Source: CAZYBG01 sp964645155 (GTDB lineage: Bacteria > Pseudomonadota > Alphaproteobacteria > Rhodobacterales > Rhodobacteraceae). From it: a stretch of DNA of 6,014 nucleotides. Position numbers and translations under genes: made by a program. The notes under the pieces were generated by a model, which saw nothing but the letters and a program-made list of their open reading frames with translations, was not told the DNA's origin and searched no databases. Below, one piece after another: positions 1 to 5,438 of this stretch. The DNA lies in assembly GCA_964645155.1 (NCBI GenBank), contig CAZYBG010000149.1, forward strand, positions 1-6,014, read 5' to 3'. Position 1 is the first letter of the stretch; every line of letters begins with the position of its first letter.

Positions 1-224
1 GCCTTCGACGCGGCCTGCGGGCGCGCGGGCTCGGGTGCCGGGCCCGCCGTCGCGACCGTCGCGGCCGTCGCGGCGGCGCCGAACCGGTCGCGGAGTTCGC
101 CGACGGCCCGCTCCAGAGCCCCGATCCGGCGGTTCTGCGCGATGACCTTGAAGACGAGGACGACGACCGCGACGGGAATCGCGAGGAGCGCGAGGCCCAG
201 AAGGATCAGGCTGCCCAATGCCAT
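1..224 (-). CDS. DUF2339-like membrane protein, N-terminal part (runs off left edge)
   Basis: An open minus-strand frame starts at ATG (224-222) and continues without a stop to the window edge, about 74 residues. GGAG lies 3 bases before the ATG, with a second purine-rich stretch (GAGGGAAG) just upstream. Residues 3-25 form a strongly hydrophobic helix, then comes a basic turn (QNRR, 30-33). Residues 34-48 have a short heptad-like pattern (I34, L37, V41, L44) ending in RDRF, and residues 49-74 are an Ala/Pro/Thr-rich linker. This order (N-terminal helix, short coiled coil beginning 'IGALER', Ala/Pro linker) is what I know from DUF2339 proteins, large polytopic inner-membrane proteins of unknown function. 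The multi-helix core would lie left of the window, so the family call is tentative; any single-anchor coiled-coil protein could look similar here. It is divergent from the MFS gene. Confidence 0.6.
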   Translation of the reverse strand, partial: MALGSLILLGLALLAIPVAVVVLVFKVIAQNRRIGALERAVGELRDRFGAAATAATVATAGPAPEPARPQAASK

Positions 225-390
225 CGTCTCCGCTTCCCTCGCCCCCGGCGGTCAGCGTAGGCGGCGCGGACGGCTGGCGCGAGTAGGAATAACCTGACCC
301 CGCCACGGCCGGGACCCGCCGCCTTCCACCCCGTCGCGCCCCCTCGCGCCCCCTCGCGCTTCGCGCCGAACGGGCGTATCGGGTGGGGTG
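225..390. other. Divergent intergenic spacer between DUF2339-like gene and MFS gene
   Basis: This 166-base stretch must hold promoters for both flanking genes. The only AT-richer patch is around 284-294 (taggaataacc); I cannot fit a convincing -35/-10 pair to it on either strand. The rest is C-rich and includes a short direct repeat (see 334-359). No small ORF or RNA gene is supported. Confidence 0.5.
334..359. repeat. 10-bp tandem direct repeat upstream of MFS gene
   Basis: The unit tcgcgccccc occurs twice without a gap (334-343, 344-353), followed by a partial third copy tcgcgc (354-359). It ends about 30 bases before the MFS start. It could be slippage in a C-rich spacer or a spacing element in the leader; nothing in the sequence assigns a function. 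Confidence 0.6.
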
Positions 391-1629
391 ATGTACCGCA
401 CCGTCGTCCCCCTCGCCGAAGCCCGGAACCTGCCGCCCTGGCGGCGGCCGGTCGCGCTTCTCTACCTGATGGCGGCGGCGATGCCGATCGCCTTCGCCAC
501 CTGGTCGGCGCTGCTCAACAACTTCGTCATCGAGGCGGCGGGCTTCACCGGGGTCGAGATCGGCTGGCTGCACACGGTGCGCGAGGTCCCGGGCTTCCTC
601 GCCATCGGGGTGATCGCGGTCCTCCTGGTGATGCGCGAGCAGGTGCTGGCGATCGTCTCGCTGCTGCTTCTGGGCGCGGCGACCGCGATCACCGCGATGT
701 TCCCCTCGTTCGGCGGCCTGCTCTTCGTGACGCTCCTGTCCTCGATCGGCTTTCACTACTACGAGACGGTCAACCAGAGCCTGCAGCTCCAGTGGCTGCC
801 GAAGGACCGCGCGCCGATCGTGCTGGGGCGGATCGTGGCGGTCGGCTCGGCCGCGTCGCTCCTCGCCTACGGGCTGCTGGTGGTGACGTGGAAGGCCTTC
901 GATCTCGGCTACGACTTCGTCTACCTGCTGGCGGGCGGGGCGGCCATCGCGCTGACGCTCTTCGCCGCCTTCGCCTATCCGCAGTTCGAGGCGCCCGACC
1001 CGCAGATCAAGCGGCTGGTCCTGCGCCGGCGCTACTGGCTCTACTACCTGCTGCAGTTCATGTCGGGCGCCCGGCGGCAGATCTTCGTCGTCTTCGCCGC
1101 CTTCATGATGGTCGAGCGCTTCGGCTTCGAGGTGCACGAGGTCACGGCGCTCTTCATCGCCAACTTCGTGGCGAACATGGCGCTCGCCCCGGCGATGGGC
1201 GTGGCGGTTGCGCGCTACGGCGAACGCAACGTGCAGGTGTTCGAATATGTTGGACTGACGGCGGTCTTTCTCGCCTATGGCGGGATCTACTGGTTCGGCT
1301 GGGGCGTCGCGGTGGCGGCGGCGCTCTACATCCTCGATCACCTGTTCTTCGCGCTCAGCTTCGCGCTCAAGACCTACTTCCAGAAGATCGCCGATCCCGG
1401 CGACATCGCGCCGACGGCGGCGGTGGCCTTCACCATCAACCACATCGCGGCGGTCTTCCTGCCGGCGGCGCTGGGCTATCTCTGGGTCACCTCGCCCACC
1501 GCGGTCTTCGGCCTCGCCGCCGGCCTCGCCGCGCTGTCGGTCGTCCTGGCGGCGCTGATCCCGCGCCACCCCGAGAAGGGCAACGAGACGGTGTTCTCGC
1601 GCCTCGCCGCGCCGGCCCCTGCCGAATAG
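391..1629 (+). CDS. MFS-type transporter, about 12 transmembrane helices
   Basis: This 412-residue protein is a polytopic inner-membrane carrier of usual MFS length. Hydrophobic segments lie near residues 22-42, 65-83, 86-103, 106-122, 145-168, 175-196, 215-240, 250-275, 285-301, 304-325, 340-363 and 369-390, with a long polar loop at about 198-214 (APDPQIKRLVLRRR) between the two halves. A motif-A-like segment is visible in the second half (GVAVARYGERN, 270-280). The equivalent place in the first half, after helix 2, reads VMREQ and lacks the usual G-x-x-x-D-R-x-G-R pattern. Conserved-looking polar stretches are GFTGVEIGWLHTVREVPGF (51-69) and FHYYETVNQS (121-130). The substrate cannot be told from sequence. 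I chose ATG 391; the GTG directly before it (388) is equally possible. The only SD-like run (gggtgggg, 381-388) sits too close to either start to decide. The gene is divergent from the DUF2339-like gene and lies 89 bases upstream of msrA. Confidence 0.85.
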   Translation: MYRTVVPLAEARNLPPWRRPVALLYLMAAAMPIAFATWSALLNNFVIEAAGFTGVEIGWLHTVREVPGFLAIGVIAVLLVMREQVLAIVSLLLLGAATAITAMFPSFGGLLFVTLLSSIGFHYYETVNQSLQLQWLPKDRAPIVLGRIVAVGSAASLLAYGLLVVTWKAFDLGYDFVYLLAGGAAIALTLFAAFAYPQFEAPDPQIKRLVLRRRYWLYYLLQFMSGARRQIFVVFAAFMMVERFGFEVHEVTALFIANFVANMALAPAMGVAVARYGERNVQVFEYVGLTAVFLAYGGIYWFGWGVAVAAALYILDHLFFALSFALKTYFQKIADPGDIAPTAAVAFTINHIAAVFLPAALGYLWVTSPTAVFGLAAGLAALSVVLAALIPRHPEKGNETVFSRLAAPAPAE

Positions 1630-1657
1630 CGCGCCCTTCCGTCGCCGCCCGGGCATC

Positions 1658-1664
1658 CTATATC
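1658..1664 (+). promoter_or_regulatory. Possible -10 element for msrA
   Basis: In the 89-base MFS-msrA gap, the only AT-rich hexamers are the overlapping ctatat/tatatc at 1658-1664, about 55 bases before the msrA start. No good -35 lies 16-18 bases upstream (cttccg region), so this may be an alternative-sigma or activator-dependent promoter, or chance. If it is real, msrA is transcribed separately from the MFS gene. Confidence 0.25.
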
Positions 1665-1704
1665 CTGCGCTGCGACGCGCGCGCCCCGCCCGCGTCACCC
1701 ATGC

Positions 1705-1710
1705 AAGGAG
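1705..1710 (+). promoter_or_regulatory. Ribosome binding site that fixes the msrA start
   Basis: AAGGAG ends 8 bases before ATG 1719. An earlier in-frame ATG at 1701 would contain this site inside its coding sequence, so 1719 is preferred. Confidence 0.85.
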
Positions 1711-1718
1711 ACCCGCCG

Positions 1719-2372
<654 letters not shown>

Positions 2373-2378
2373 CCGCCC

Positions 2379-2936
2379 TTGGCCCGGCGCGTCCACATCA
2401 CCGGGGCGAGCGGCGCGGGAACCTCGACGCTCGCCCGCGCGCTCGCCTCGCGGCTCGACAGCCAGGCCTTCGACACCGACGACTTCTACTGGAAGCCCTC
2501 CGACCCGCCGTTCCGGGCAAAGCGCTCGGTGCCCGAGCGCCTCGCGCTGATGGAGGAGGTGTTCCTGCCGCGCGGCGACTGGGTGCTGTCGGGCTCGTTC
2601 GCCGGCTGGGGCGACCCGGTGATCCCGCGGCTCACCCATGTCGTCTTCCTCACGCTGGCGGCCGGCCCGCGGCTCGCCCGGCTCCGGGCGCGCGAACGGC
2701 GGCGCCACGGCGCGGCGATCGCCGAGGGCGGCGCGCTGGCCGAGAAGTTCCGCGGCTTCCTCGACTGGGCGATGAGCTACGACGACGACGGCTTCTCCGG
2801 CCGCTCGCGCCGGATGCACGAGGAGTGGCTGGCGCGGCTGCCCTGCCCGGTGATCCGCCTCGACGCGGCCCGCCCGGTCGCCGAACTGACCGAGGCCGCG
2901 GTCGCTGCGCTTGACGAGGGCAGCCGCGCCGCCTAG
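2379..2936 (+). CDS. P-loop NTPase of the nucleotide/small-molecule kinase type, Walker A without lysine
   Basis: This 185-residue protein resembles the adenylate/shikimate-kinase-like P-loop fold. Strand 1 and the P-loop read VHITGASGAGTSTLARAL (5-22). The usual Lys of GxxGxGK[ST] is replaced by Thr15, a variant I recall from small 'AAA family' or adenylate-kinase-related proteins beginning ITGASGSGT. DTDDFYW (32-38) fits an acidic substrate or Mg-binding position after strand 2, WVLSGS (68-73) fits strand 3, and an Arg-rich segment (RLARLRARERRRHG, 98-111) may be the lid. A DDD/RSRRMHEEWL block (135-151) follows. Substrate is unknown. The start must be TTG 2379, because only CCG and CCC lie between it and the msrA stop and no ATG or GTG precedes the P-loop. 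No SD is visible, so expression probably depends on ribosomes finishing msrA. prmA follows after 36 bases on the same strand. Confidence 0.82.
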   Translation: MARRVHITGASGAGTSTLARALASRLDSQAFDTDDFYWKPSDPPFRAKRSVPERLALMEEVFLPRGDWVLSGSFAGWGDPVIPRLTHVVFLTLAAGPRLARLRARERRRHGAAIAEGGALAEKFRGFLDWAMSYDDDGFSGRSRRMHEEWLARLPCPVIRLDAARPVAELTEAAVAALDEGSRAA

Positions 2937-2961
2937 GCCGGCCATCCCGCCGCCGACGGAC

Positions 2962-2965
2962 GGAG
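2962..2965 (+). promoter_or_regulatory. Ribosome binding site of prmA
   Basis: GGAG ends 7 bases before ATG 2973 and supports that start. The site lies in the 36-base gap after the P-loop gene. Confidence 0.65.
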
Positions 2966-2972
2966 CCTGCGC

Positions 2973-3836
2973 ATGCCGACCTGGACCGCCTTCACCACGC
3001 TCGCCGGCCGCGAGGCCGCCACCGCCCTCGGCGCGGCGCTGGAGCGGCTCGCCCCCGAAGGCGTCGGCGTGTTCGAGATCGAGGACGGCTCGGGCCGCCA
3101 CGAGGTGGCCGGCTATTTCGACGCGCCGCCCGACGAGGTGGCGCTCGCGCTGCTCTCGGCGGCGCACCGGGCGGCCGGGTTCGCCGTCTCGGAACTCCCC
3201 GAGACGGACTGGGTCGCCCATGTCCGCCGCGAGCTGAAGCCGGTCGAGGCCGGCCGGTTCTTCGTCCATGGCGGCCACGATGCGGGCCAGGTCCCGCCGG
3301 GGCGCGTCGCGCTCCTGATCGAGGCCGCGATGGCCTTCGGCACCGGCCACCACGGCACCACGCAGGGCTGCCTCCGGGCGCTCGAGCGGATGCTGGCGGC
3401 CGGGTTCGGCGCCGGGCGGGTCGCCGATATCGGCTGCGGTACCGCGGTGCTGGCGATGGCGGCGGCGAAGGTCTGGCCCGCCGCCGCGGTCATCGCCTCC
3501 GACAACGACCCCCTCGCCGTCGAGGTCGCGGCCGCCAACGTCGCCGCGAACGGCCTGCAGGGCCGGGTGGAGTGCCTCGAGGCCGCCGGGCTCGACCACC
3601 CGGCCCTCGCGGCGCTGGCGCCGGTCGACCTCGTCTTCGCCAACATCCTCAAGGGACCGCTGCTCGACCTGGCCCCGGCCATCGCCGAATCACTGGCGCC
3701 GGGCGGCCGGGCCGTCCTGTCGGGGATCCTGCACGATCAGGCCACAGAGGTCGTGAACAAATACCGCTCCCTGGGAATGACTGTCCTCGACGTGGACGAA
3801 ATCGCCGAGTGGAGCACGCTGACGCTTGCGAAATGA
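2973..3836 (+). CDS. prmA: Ribosomal protein L11 methyltransferase PrmA
   Basis: PrmA uses S-adenosylmethionine to trimethylate amino groups of ribosomal protein L11 in the cytoplasm. The 287-residue protein has an N-terminal substrate-recognition domain of about 90 residues starting MPTWTAFTTLAGREAA, containing ETDWVAHVRRELKPVEAGRF (77-96). The family signature FGTGHHGTT (122-130) follows, then SAM motif I VADIGCGTAVLAMAAAK (150-166), the acidic SAM-contact strand VIASDNDPLAVEVA (173-186), the catalytic-region motif NILKGPL (224-230) and SGIL (250-253). It ends in EWSTLTLAK, as is common in the family. Residues HHG in the first signature and K in NILKGPL differ from E. coli (THP, A) but fit alphaproteobacterial forms as I recall them. 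Length matches the family. It is probably co-transcribed with msrA and the P-loop gene. Identification is secure. Confidence 0.96.
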   Translation: MPTWTAFTTLAGREAATALGAALERLAPEGVGVFEIEDGSGRHEVAGYFDAPPDEVALALLSAAHRAAGFAVSELPETDWVAHVRRELKPVEAGRFFVHGGHDAGQVPPGRVALLIEAAMAFGTGHHGTTQGCLRALERMLAAGFGAGRVADIGCGTAVLAMAAAKVWPAAAVIASDNDPLAVEVAAANVAANGLQGRVECLEAAGLDHPALAALAPVDLVFANILKGPLLDLAPAIAESLAPGGRAVLSGILHDQATEVVNKYRSLGMTVLDVDEIAEWSTLTLAK

Positions 3837-3866
3837 GGCGGCGGGTTGCAGATTTCCCGGCAGGGT

Positions 3867-3896
3867 TTGATGTAACTGCCCCATTTTGGCCATATT
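3867..3896 (+). promoter_or_regulatory. Candidate sigma-70-type promoter for the small membrane protein gene
   Basis: TTGATG (3867-3872) and CATATT (3891-3896) are separated by 18 bases, each matching its consensus at 4 of 6 positions. They lie in the AT-richest part of the right half of the window, about 60 bases before ATG 3958. This would start a transcript of its own for the small membrane protein rather than relying on read-through from prmA. Confidence 0.35.
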
Positions 3897-3945
3897 TCGA
3901 TCGATGATTGGTCACTGGGGGCTCCCGCGTGCGATGCGAGGGTTT

Positions 3946-3950
3946 GGAGG
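3946..3950 (+). promoter_or_regulatory. Ribosome binding site that fixes the start at 3958
   Basis: GGAGG ends 7 bases before ATG 3958. The frame is open upstream to TTG 3886, with ATGs at 3904 and 3934, but this strong SD would then be inside the coding region. Confidence 0.85.
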
Positions 3951-3957
3951 CTGCCAG

Positions 3958-4302
3958 ATGAACGACCAGTACCGCCAGTTCGGTGCGCGCGTGAAGAAGA
4001 TCGACCGGCGCCACCGCAAGATGTCCGACGGCTACGCCGCCACGATGAACAGCGATGGCCTGCTGATCGCCGTGCCGCGCCGGCGCCGTCTGCGCGTTCC
4101 GTTCGCGGGGATCGCGCTGCTCGCCGTGGGGATCATCGCCTTCAAGGGCGTGGTGCTGGCACAGGCCGGCGGTGCCGAGTATGAGGCCCGCATCGATGGC
4201 CTGGCCCAGGGCACACAGGTCGAGAAGGCCGCCGCATGGGTCATGCAGGCCGATCCGCTGACCCGCTGGGTGGCGCAGCAGGCGTCGCTCCTCGCCCGGT
4301 GA
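3958..4302 (+). CDS. Small single-pass membrane protein of unknown function
   Basis: This 114-residue protein has three parts. A basic N-terminal region (1-46) carries VKKIDRRHRKMSDGY (12-26) and ends in PRRRRLR. One hydrophobic helix spans about 48-69 (VPFAGIALLAVGIIAFKGVV onward). A C-terminal region of about 45 residues contains YEARIDGLAQGTQVEKAAAW (75-94) and VMQADPLTRWVAQQ (95-108). By the positive-inside rule the N-terminus is cytoplasmic and the C-terminal part periplasmic; there is no signal-peptidase motif after the helix. The C-terminal part is probably helical. I recall similar short proteins in other Rhodobacterales but know no function, and I recognise no domain. A clear SD, its own candidate promoter and a strong hairpin right after the stop suggest a single-gene transcript. 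Codon use resembles the neighbours. Confidence 0.85.
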   Translation: MNDQYRQFGARVKKIDRRHRKMSDGYAATMNSDGLLIAVPRRRRLRVPFAGIALLAVGIIAFKGVVLAQAGGAEYEARIDGLAQGTQVEKAAAWVMQADPLTRWVAQQASLLAR

Positions 4303-4340
4303 GCGCTGCGGCTGCGGCCGCACCCGGTCCTGCAGAATCG

Positions 4341-4372
4341 AAAGGCCGCGACGGTTGCCCCGCGCGGCCTTT
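4341..4372. terminator. Bidirectional intrinsic terminator hairpin between convergent genes
   Basis: aaaggccgcg (4341-4350) and cgcggccttt (4363-4372) are perfect reverse complements: a 10-bp stem with a 12-base loop. Each arm starts with AAA and ends with TTT, so either strand gives a GC stem ending in a short U run. It lies 38 bases after the plus-strand stop at 4302 and about 35 bases beyond the minus-strand stop at 4408, as expected for a shared terminator. The U run is short (3 to 4), so efficiency may be moderate. Confidence 0.7.
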
Positions 4373-4383
4373 ATCCTGTCCTG

Positions 4384-4400
4384 CGGCGCCGATGGCGCCG
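4384..4400 (-). terminator. Second hairpin just after the DUF1127 stop codon
   Basis: cggcgcc (4384-4390), a three-base loop (gat) and ggcgccg (4394-4400) form a 7-bp all-GC stem. It begins 7 bases past the DUF1127 stop on the minus strand and has no U run. More likely it protects the mRNA 3' end or assists the hairpin at 4341-4372 than terminates by itself. Confidence 0.4.
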
Positions 4401-4407
4401 GGGACGC

Positions 4408-4608
4408 TCAGCGGAAGCTGTCGATGTCGGCGCGGCTCAGCCCGATATCGTCGAGCTCGCGGTCCGTCAGGCGGGCGAGCGTGGCGCGGGTCACGCGCGC
4501 ATCGTTCCACTGCGCGAGCCGGCCGACGACGGCCGTGATGGCCGAGCCGAGGTTGGCGCCGAAGACCCGGTCGCCAGCGACGGGGCGGGTCTGGTTCAGG
4601 GAGGTCAT
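4408..4608 (-). CDS. DUF1127 domain small protein
   Basis: This 66-residue protein carries the DUF1127 core at the C-terminus: RATLARLTDRELDDIGLSRADID (41-63), the usual 'L-x-x-L-x-D-x-x-L-x-D-I-G-L-S-R' pattern. It is preceded by a short amphipathic or hydrophobic stretch (AITAVVGRLAQW, 23-34). DUF1127 proteins are small and basic, and in some alphaproteobacteria they are stress-induced RNA-binding regulators (for example CcaF1 of Rhodobacter sphaeroides, linked to the CcsR small RNAs). Whether that applies here is inference. I chose the ATG at 4608 because AAGGA lies 8 bases upstream; the frame stays open to an ATG at 4725, but that extension does not look like the family. The gene is convergent to the small membrane protein gene and divergent from ruvC. 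It ends at a pair of hairpins and has a leader hairpin. Confidence 0.92.
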   Translation of the reverse strand: MTSLNQTRPVAGDRVFGANLGSAITAVVGRLAQWNDARVTRATLARLTDRELDDIGLSRADIDSFR

Positions 4609-4616
4609 GTCCGTTG

Positions 4617-4621
4617 TCCTT
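4617..4621 (-). promoter_or_regulatory. Ribosome binding site that fixes the DUF1127 start
   Basis: On the minus strand AAGGA lies 8 bases before ATG 4608. This supports the 66-residue form over the 105-residue form that would start at 4725. Confidence 0.8.
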
Positions 4622-4628
4622 GATTGTG

Positions 4629-4646
4629 CCGGGGGCGATCCCCCGG
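4629..4646 (-). promoter_or_regulatory. Leader hairpin upstream of the DUF1127 ribosome binding site
   Basis: ccggggg (4629-4635), loop cgat, cccccgg (4640-4646) make a perfect 7-bp GC stem. It lies 7 bases upstream of the DUF1127 SD in the 5' untranslated region and has no U run on either side, so it is not an ordinary terminator. A weak promoter-like pair upstream on the minus strand (TTGTGG at 4687-4682, 17 bases, TAATTC at 4664-4659) would place the hairpin close to the mRNA 5' end. It could stabilise the mRNA, bind a protein, or be a DNA operator, since the element is nearly palindromic. Confidence 0.45.
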
Positions 4647-4738
4647 TCCGATGCTGCGGAATTAGGCGGTCTGCGAACCGGCCACAAGCACTGCCGGCTG
4701 CATAGCTCTCATGCGTTTGCTGCAATGCGGCAGGAATG

Positions 4739-4756
4739 TGTTAAGCGGCTGTAACA
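4739..4756. promoter_or_regulatory. Short dyad TGTTA-N8-TAACA, possible operator
   Basis: TGTTA (4739-4743) and TAACA (4752-4756) are perfect inverted repeats separated by 8 bases (18 bp total), centred in the AT-rich island of the spacer. Size and symmetry suit a dimeric regulator, but five-base arms can occur by chance and I cannot name the protein. Confidence 0.25.
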
Positions 4757-4858
4757 AAACCATGAATCCGCCACCGACGACGTCGCTTTCAGGCTGCCGG
4801 ATGACGCAATCCGACCGGCCGGGGCCGGCGCTGCGGCGGCCGGTCCCGCGCCATGGCG

Positions 4859-4886
4859 CTGGCAGGTGTTCGCGCTTCGTGCTAAT
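4859..4886 (+). promoter_or_regulatory. Candidate ruvC promoter with embedded SOS-like site
   Basis: CTGGCA (4859-4864) and GCTAAT (4881-4886), 16 bases apart, each match the sigma-70 consensus at 4 of 6 positions. They would start RNA about 40 bases before ruvC. The spacer between them contains GTTC-N7-GTGC (4868-4882), one mismatch from the alphaproteobacterial LexA box GTTC-N7-GTTC. LexA bound here would block the promoter. Both matches are imperfect. Confidence 0.35.
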
Positions 4887-4931
4887 CCGTTGCCAAGACG
4901 CCACAGAACGGCGCGCGACGGCGAGGGCAGC

Positions 4932-5438
4932 ATGCGGGTATTGGGCATCGATCCGGGGCTCCGGCAGCTCGGCTGGGGCGTCATCGTCGCCGATGGCGGG
5001 CGGCTCAGCCATGTCGCGAACGGCGTCTGCCGGTCCGGCGAGGGCAGTCTCGCCGCGCGGCTGCTCGCGCTCCACCGCCAGCTGGCCGAGGTCGTGGCCT
5101 GCCACGCCCCCGACGCCGCCGCGGTCGAGGAGACCTTCGTGAACAAGGATGCCGCCGGCACGCTGAAGCTCGGCCAGGCGCGCGGGATCGCCCTTCTGGT
5201 CCCGGCGCAGGCGGGTCTGGAGGTCGGGGAATACGCGCCGAACGCGGTGAAGAAGGCGGTGGTCGGCGTCGGCCACGCCGCCAAGGCACAGATCGACCAC
5301 ATGGTGCGGATGTACCTGCCCGGCGTCACCATCGCCGGGCCGGACGCGGCCGACGCGCTGGCGGTGGCGATCTGCCATGCCCATCACATGGCCACCGCCA
5401 CGCGCTACCGCGCCGCGCTGGCACGGGCCGGCGCATGA
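4932..5438 (+). CDS. ruvC: Holliday junction endonuclease RuvC
   Basis: RuvC is the dimeric, Mg-dependent nuclease that cuts Holliday junctions symmetrically during recombinational repair. The 168-residue protein starts RVLGIDPGLRQLGWGV with catalytic Asp7. It has VEETFVNKDAAGTLKLGQAR (65-84) with catalytic Glu66, basic residues Lys107 and Lys118 in YAPNAVKKAVVGVGHAAKAQ (101-120), and GPDAADALAVAICH (136-149) with catalytic Asp138 and Asp141. These positions are the same as the numbering of the E. coli active site, and the length is close to the family norm. The start ATG 4932 has GAGGG 4 bases upstream; an in-frame GTG at 4866 would add 22 residues before the conserved N-terminus and is rejected. 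The stop overlaps the ruvA start (ATGA), so the two are translationally coupled. Confidence 0.97.
   Translation: MRVLGIDPGLRQLGWGVIVADGGRLSHVANGVCRSGEGSLAARLLALHRQLAEVVACHAPDAAAVEETFVNKDAAGTLKLGQARGIALLVPAQAGLEVGEYAPNAVKKAVVGVGHAAKAQIDHMVRMYLPGVTIAGPDAADALAVAICHAHHMATATRYRAALARAGA

Larger units (their letters stand above)
4609..4931. other. Divergent regulatory spacer between DUF1127 gene and ruvC
   Basis: This 323-base spacer has no convincing gene. Read towards DUF1127 it holds an SD and a leader hairpin. The middle (about 4735-4765) is AT-richer and contains the dyad TGTTA-N8-TAACA. An imperfect inverted repeat, ctgccg (4691-4696) with cggcag (4728-4733), encloses a 31-base loop. Nearer ruvC the DNA is GC-rich again and carries a candidate promoter with an SOS-like site (4859-4886). 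Short open frames crossing it have no SD and no recognisable protein. Confidence 0.6.

Noticed and set aside
792..1718. Plus-strand open frame running into msrA from inside the MFS gene
   Set aside because: It is the out-of-frame shadow of the transporter gene, joined to msrA only because no stop intervenes; the msrA start is fixed by the SD at 1705-1710.
3886..3957. Possible N-terminal extension of the small membrane protein from TTG 3886, ATG 3904 or ATG 3934
   Set aside because: The strong GGAGG at 3946-3950 is correctly spaced only for ATG 3958, and the extension overlaps the candidate promoter.
4303..4407. CcsR-type small RNA genes (CCUCCUCCC loops) downstream of the DUF1127 gene
   Set aside because: Neither strand of the downstream region contains the CCTCCTCCC motif, so the known Rhodobacter arrangement is not present.
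4609..4725. Extension of the DUF1127 protein to an ATG at 4725
   Set aside because: It would include the SD and the leader hairpin, and the added residues do not resemble the family.
4741..4756. CtrA-type site (TTAA-N7-TTAA) in the ruvC upstream spacer
   Set aside because: After TTAA at 4741-4744 the second half site is TAAC at the right spacing, or GTAA at the wrong spacing, so it does not match.
4866..4931. GTG start 22 codons upstream for ruvC
   Set aside because: RuvC proteins start right before the IDPG motif, and ATG 4932 has an SD-like GAGGG.
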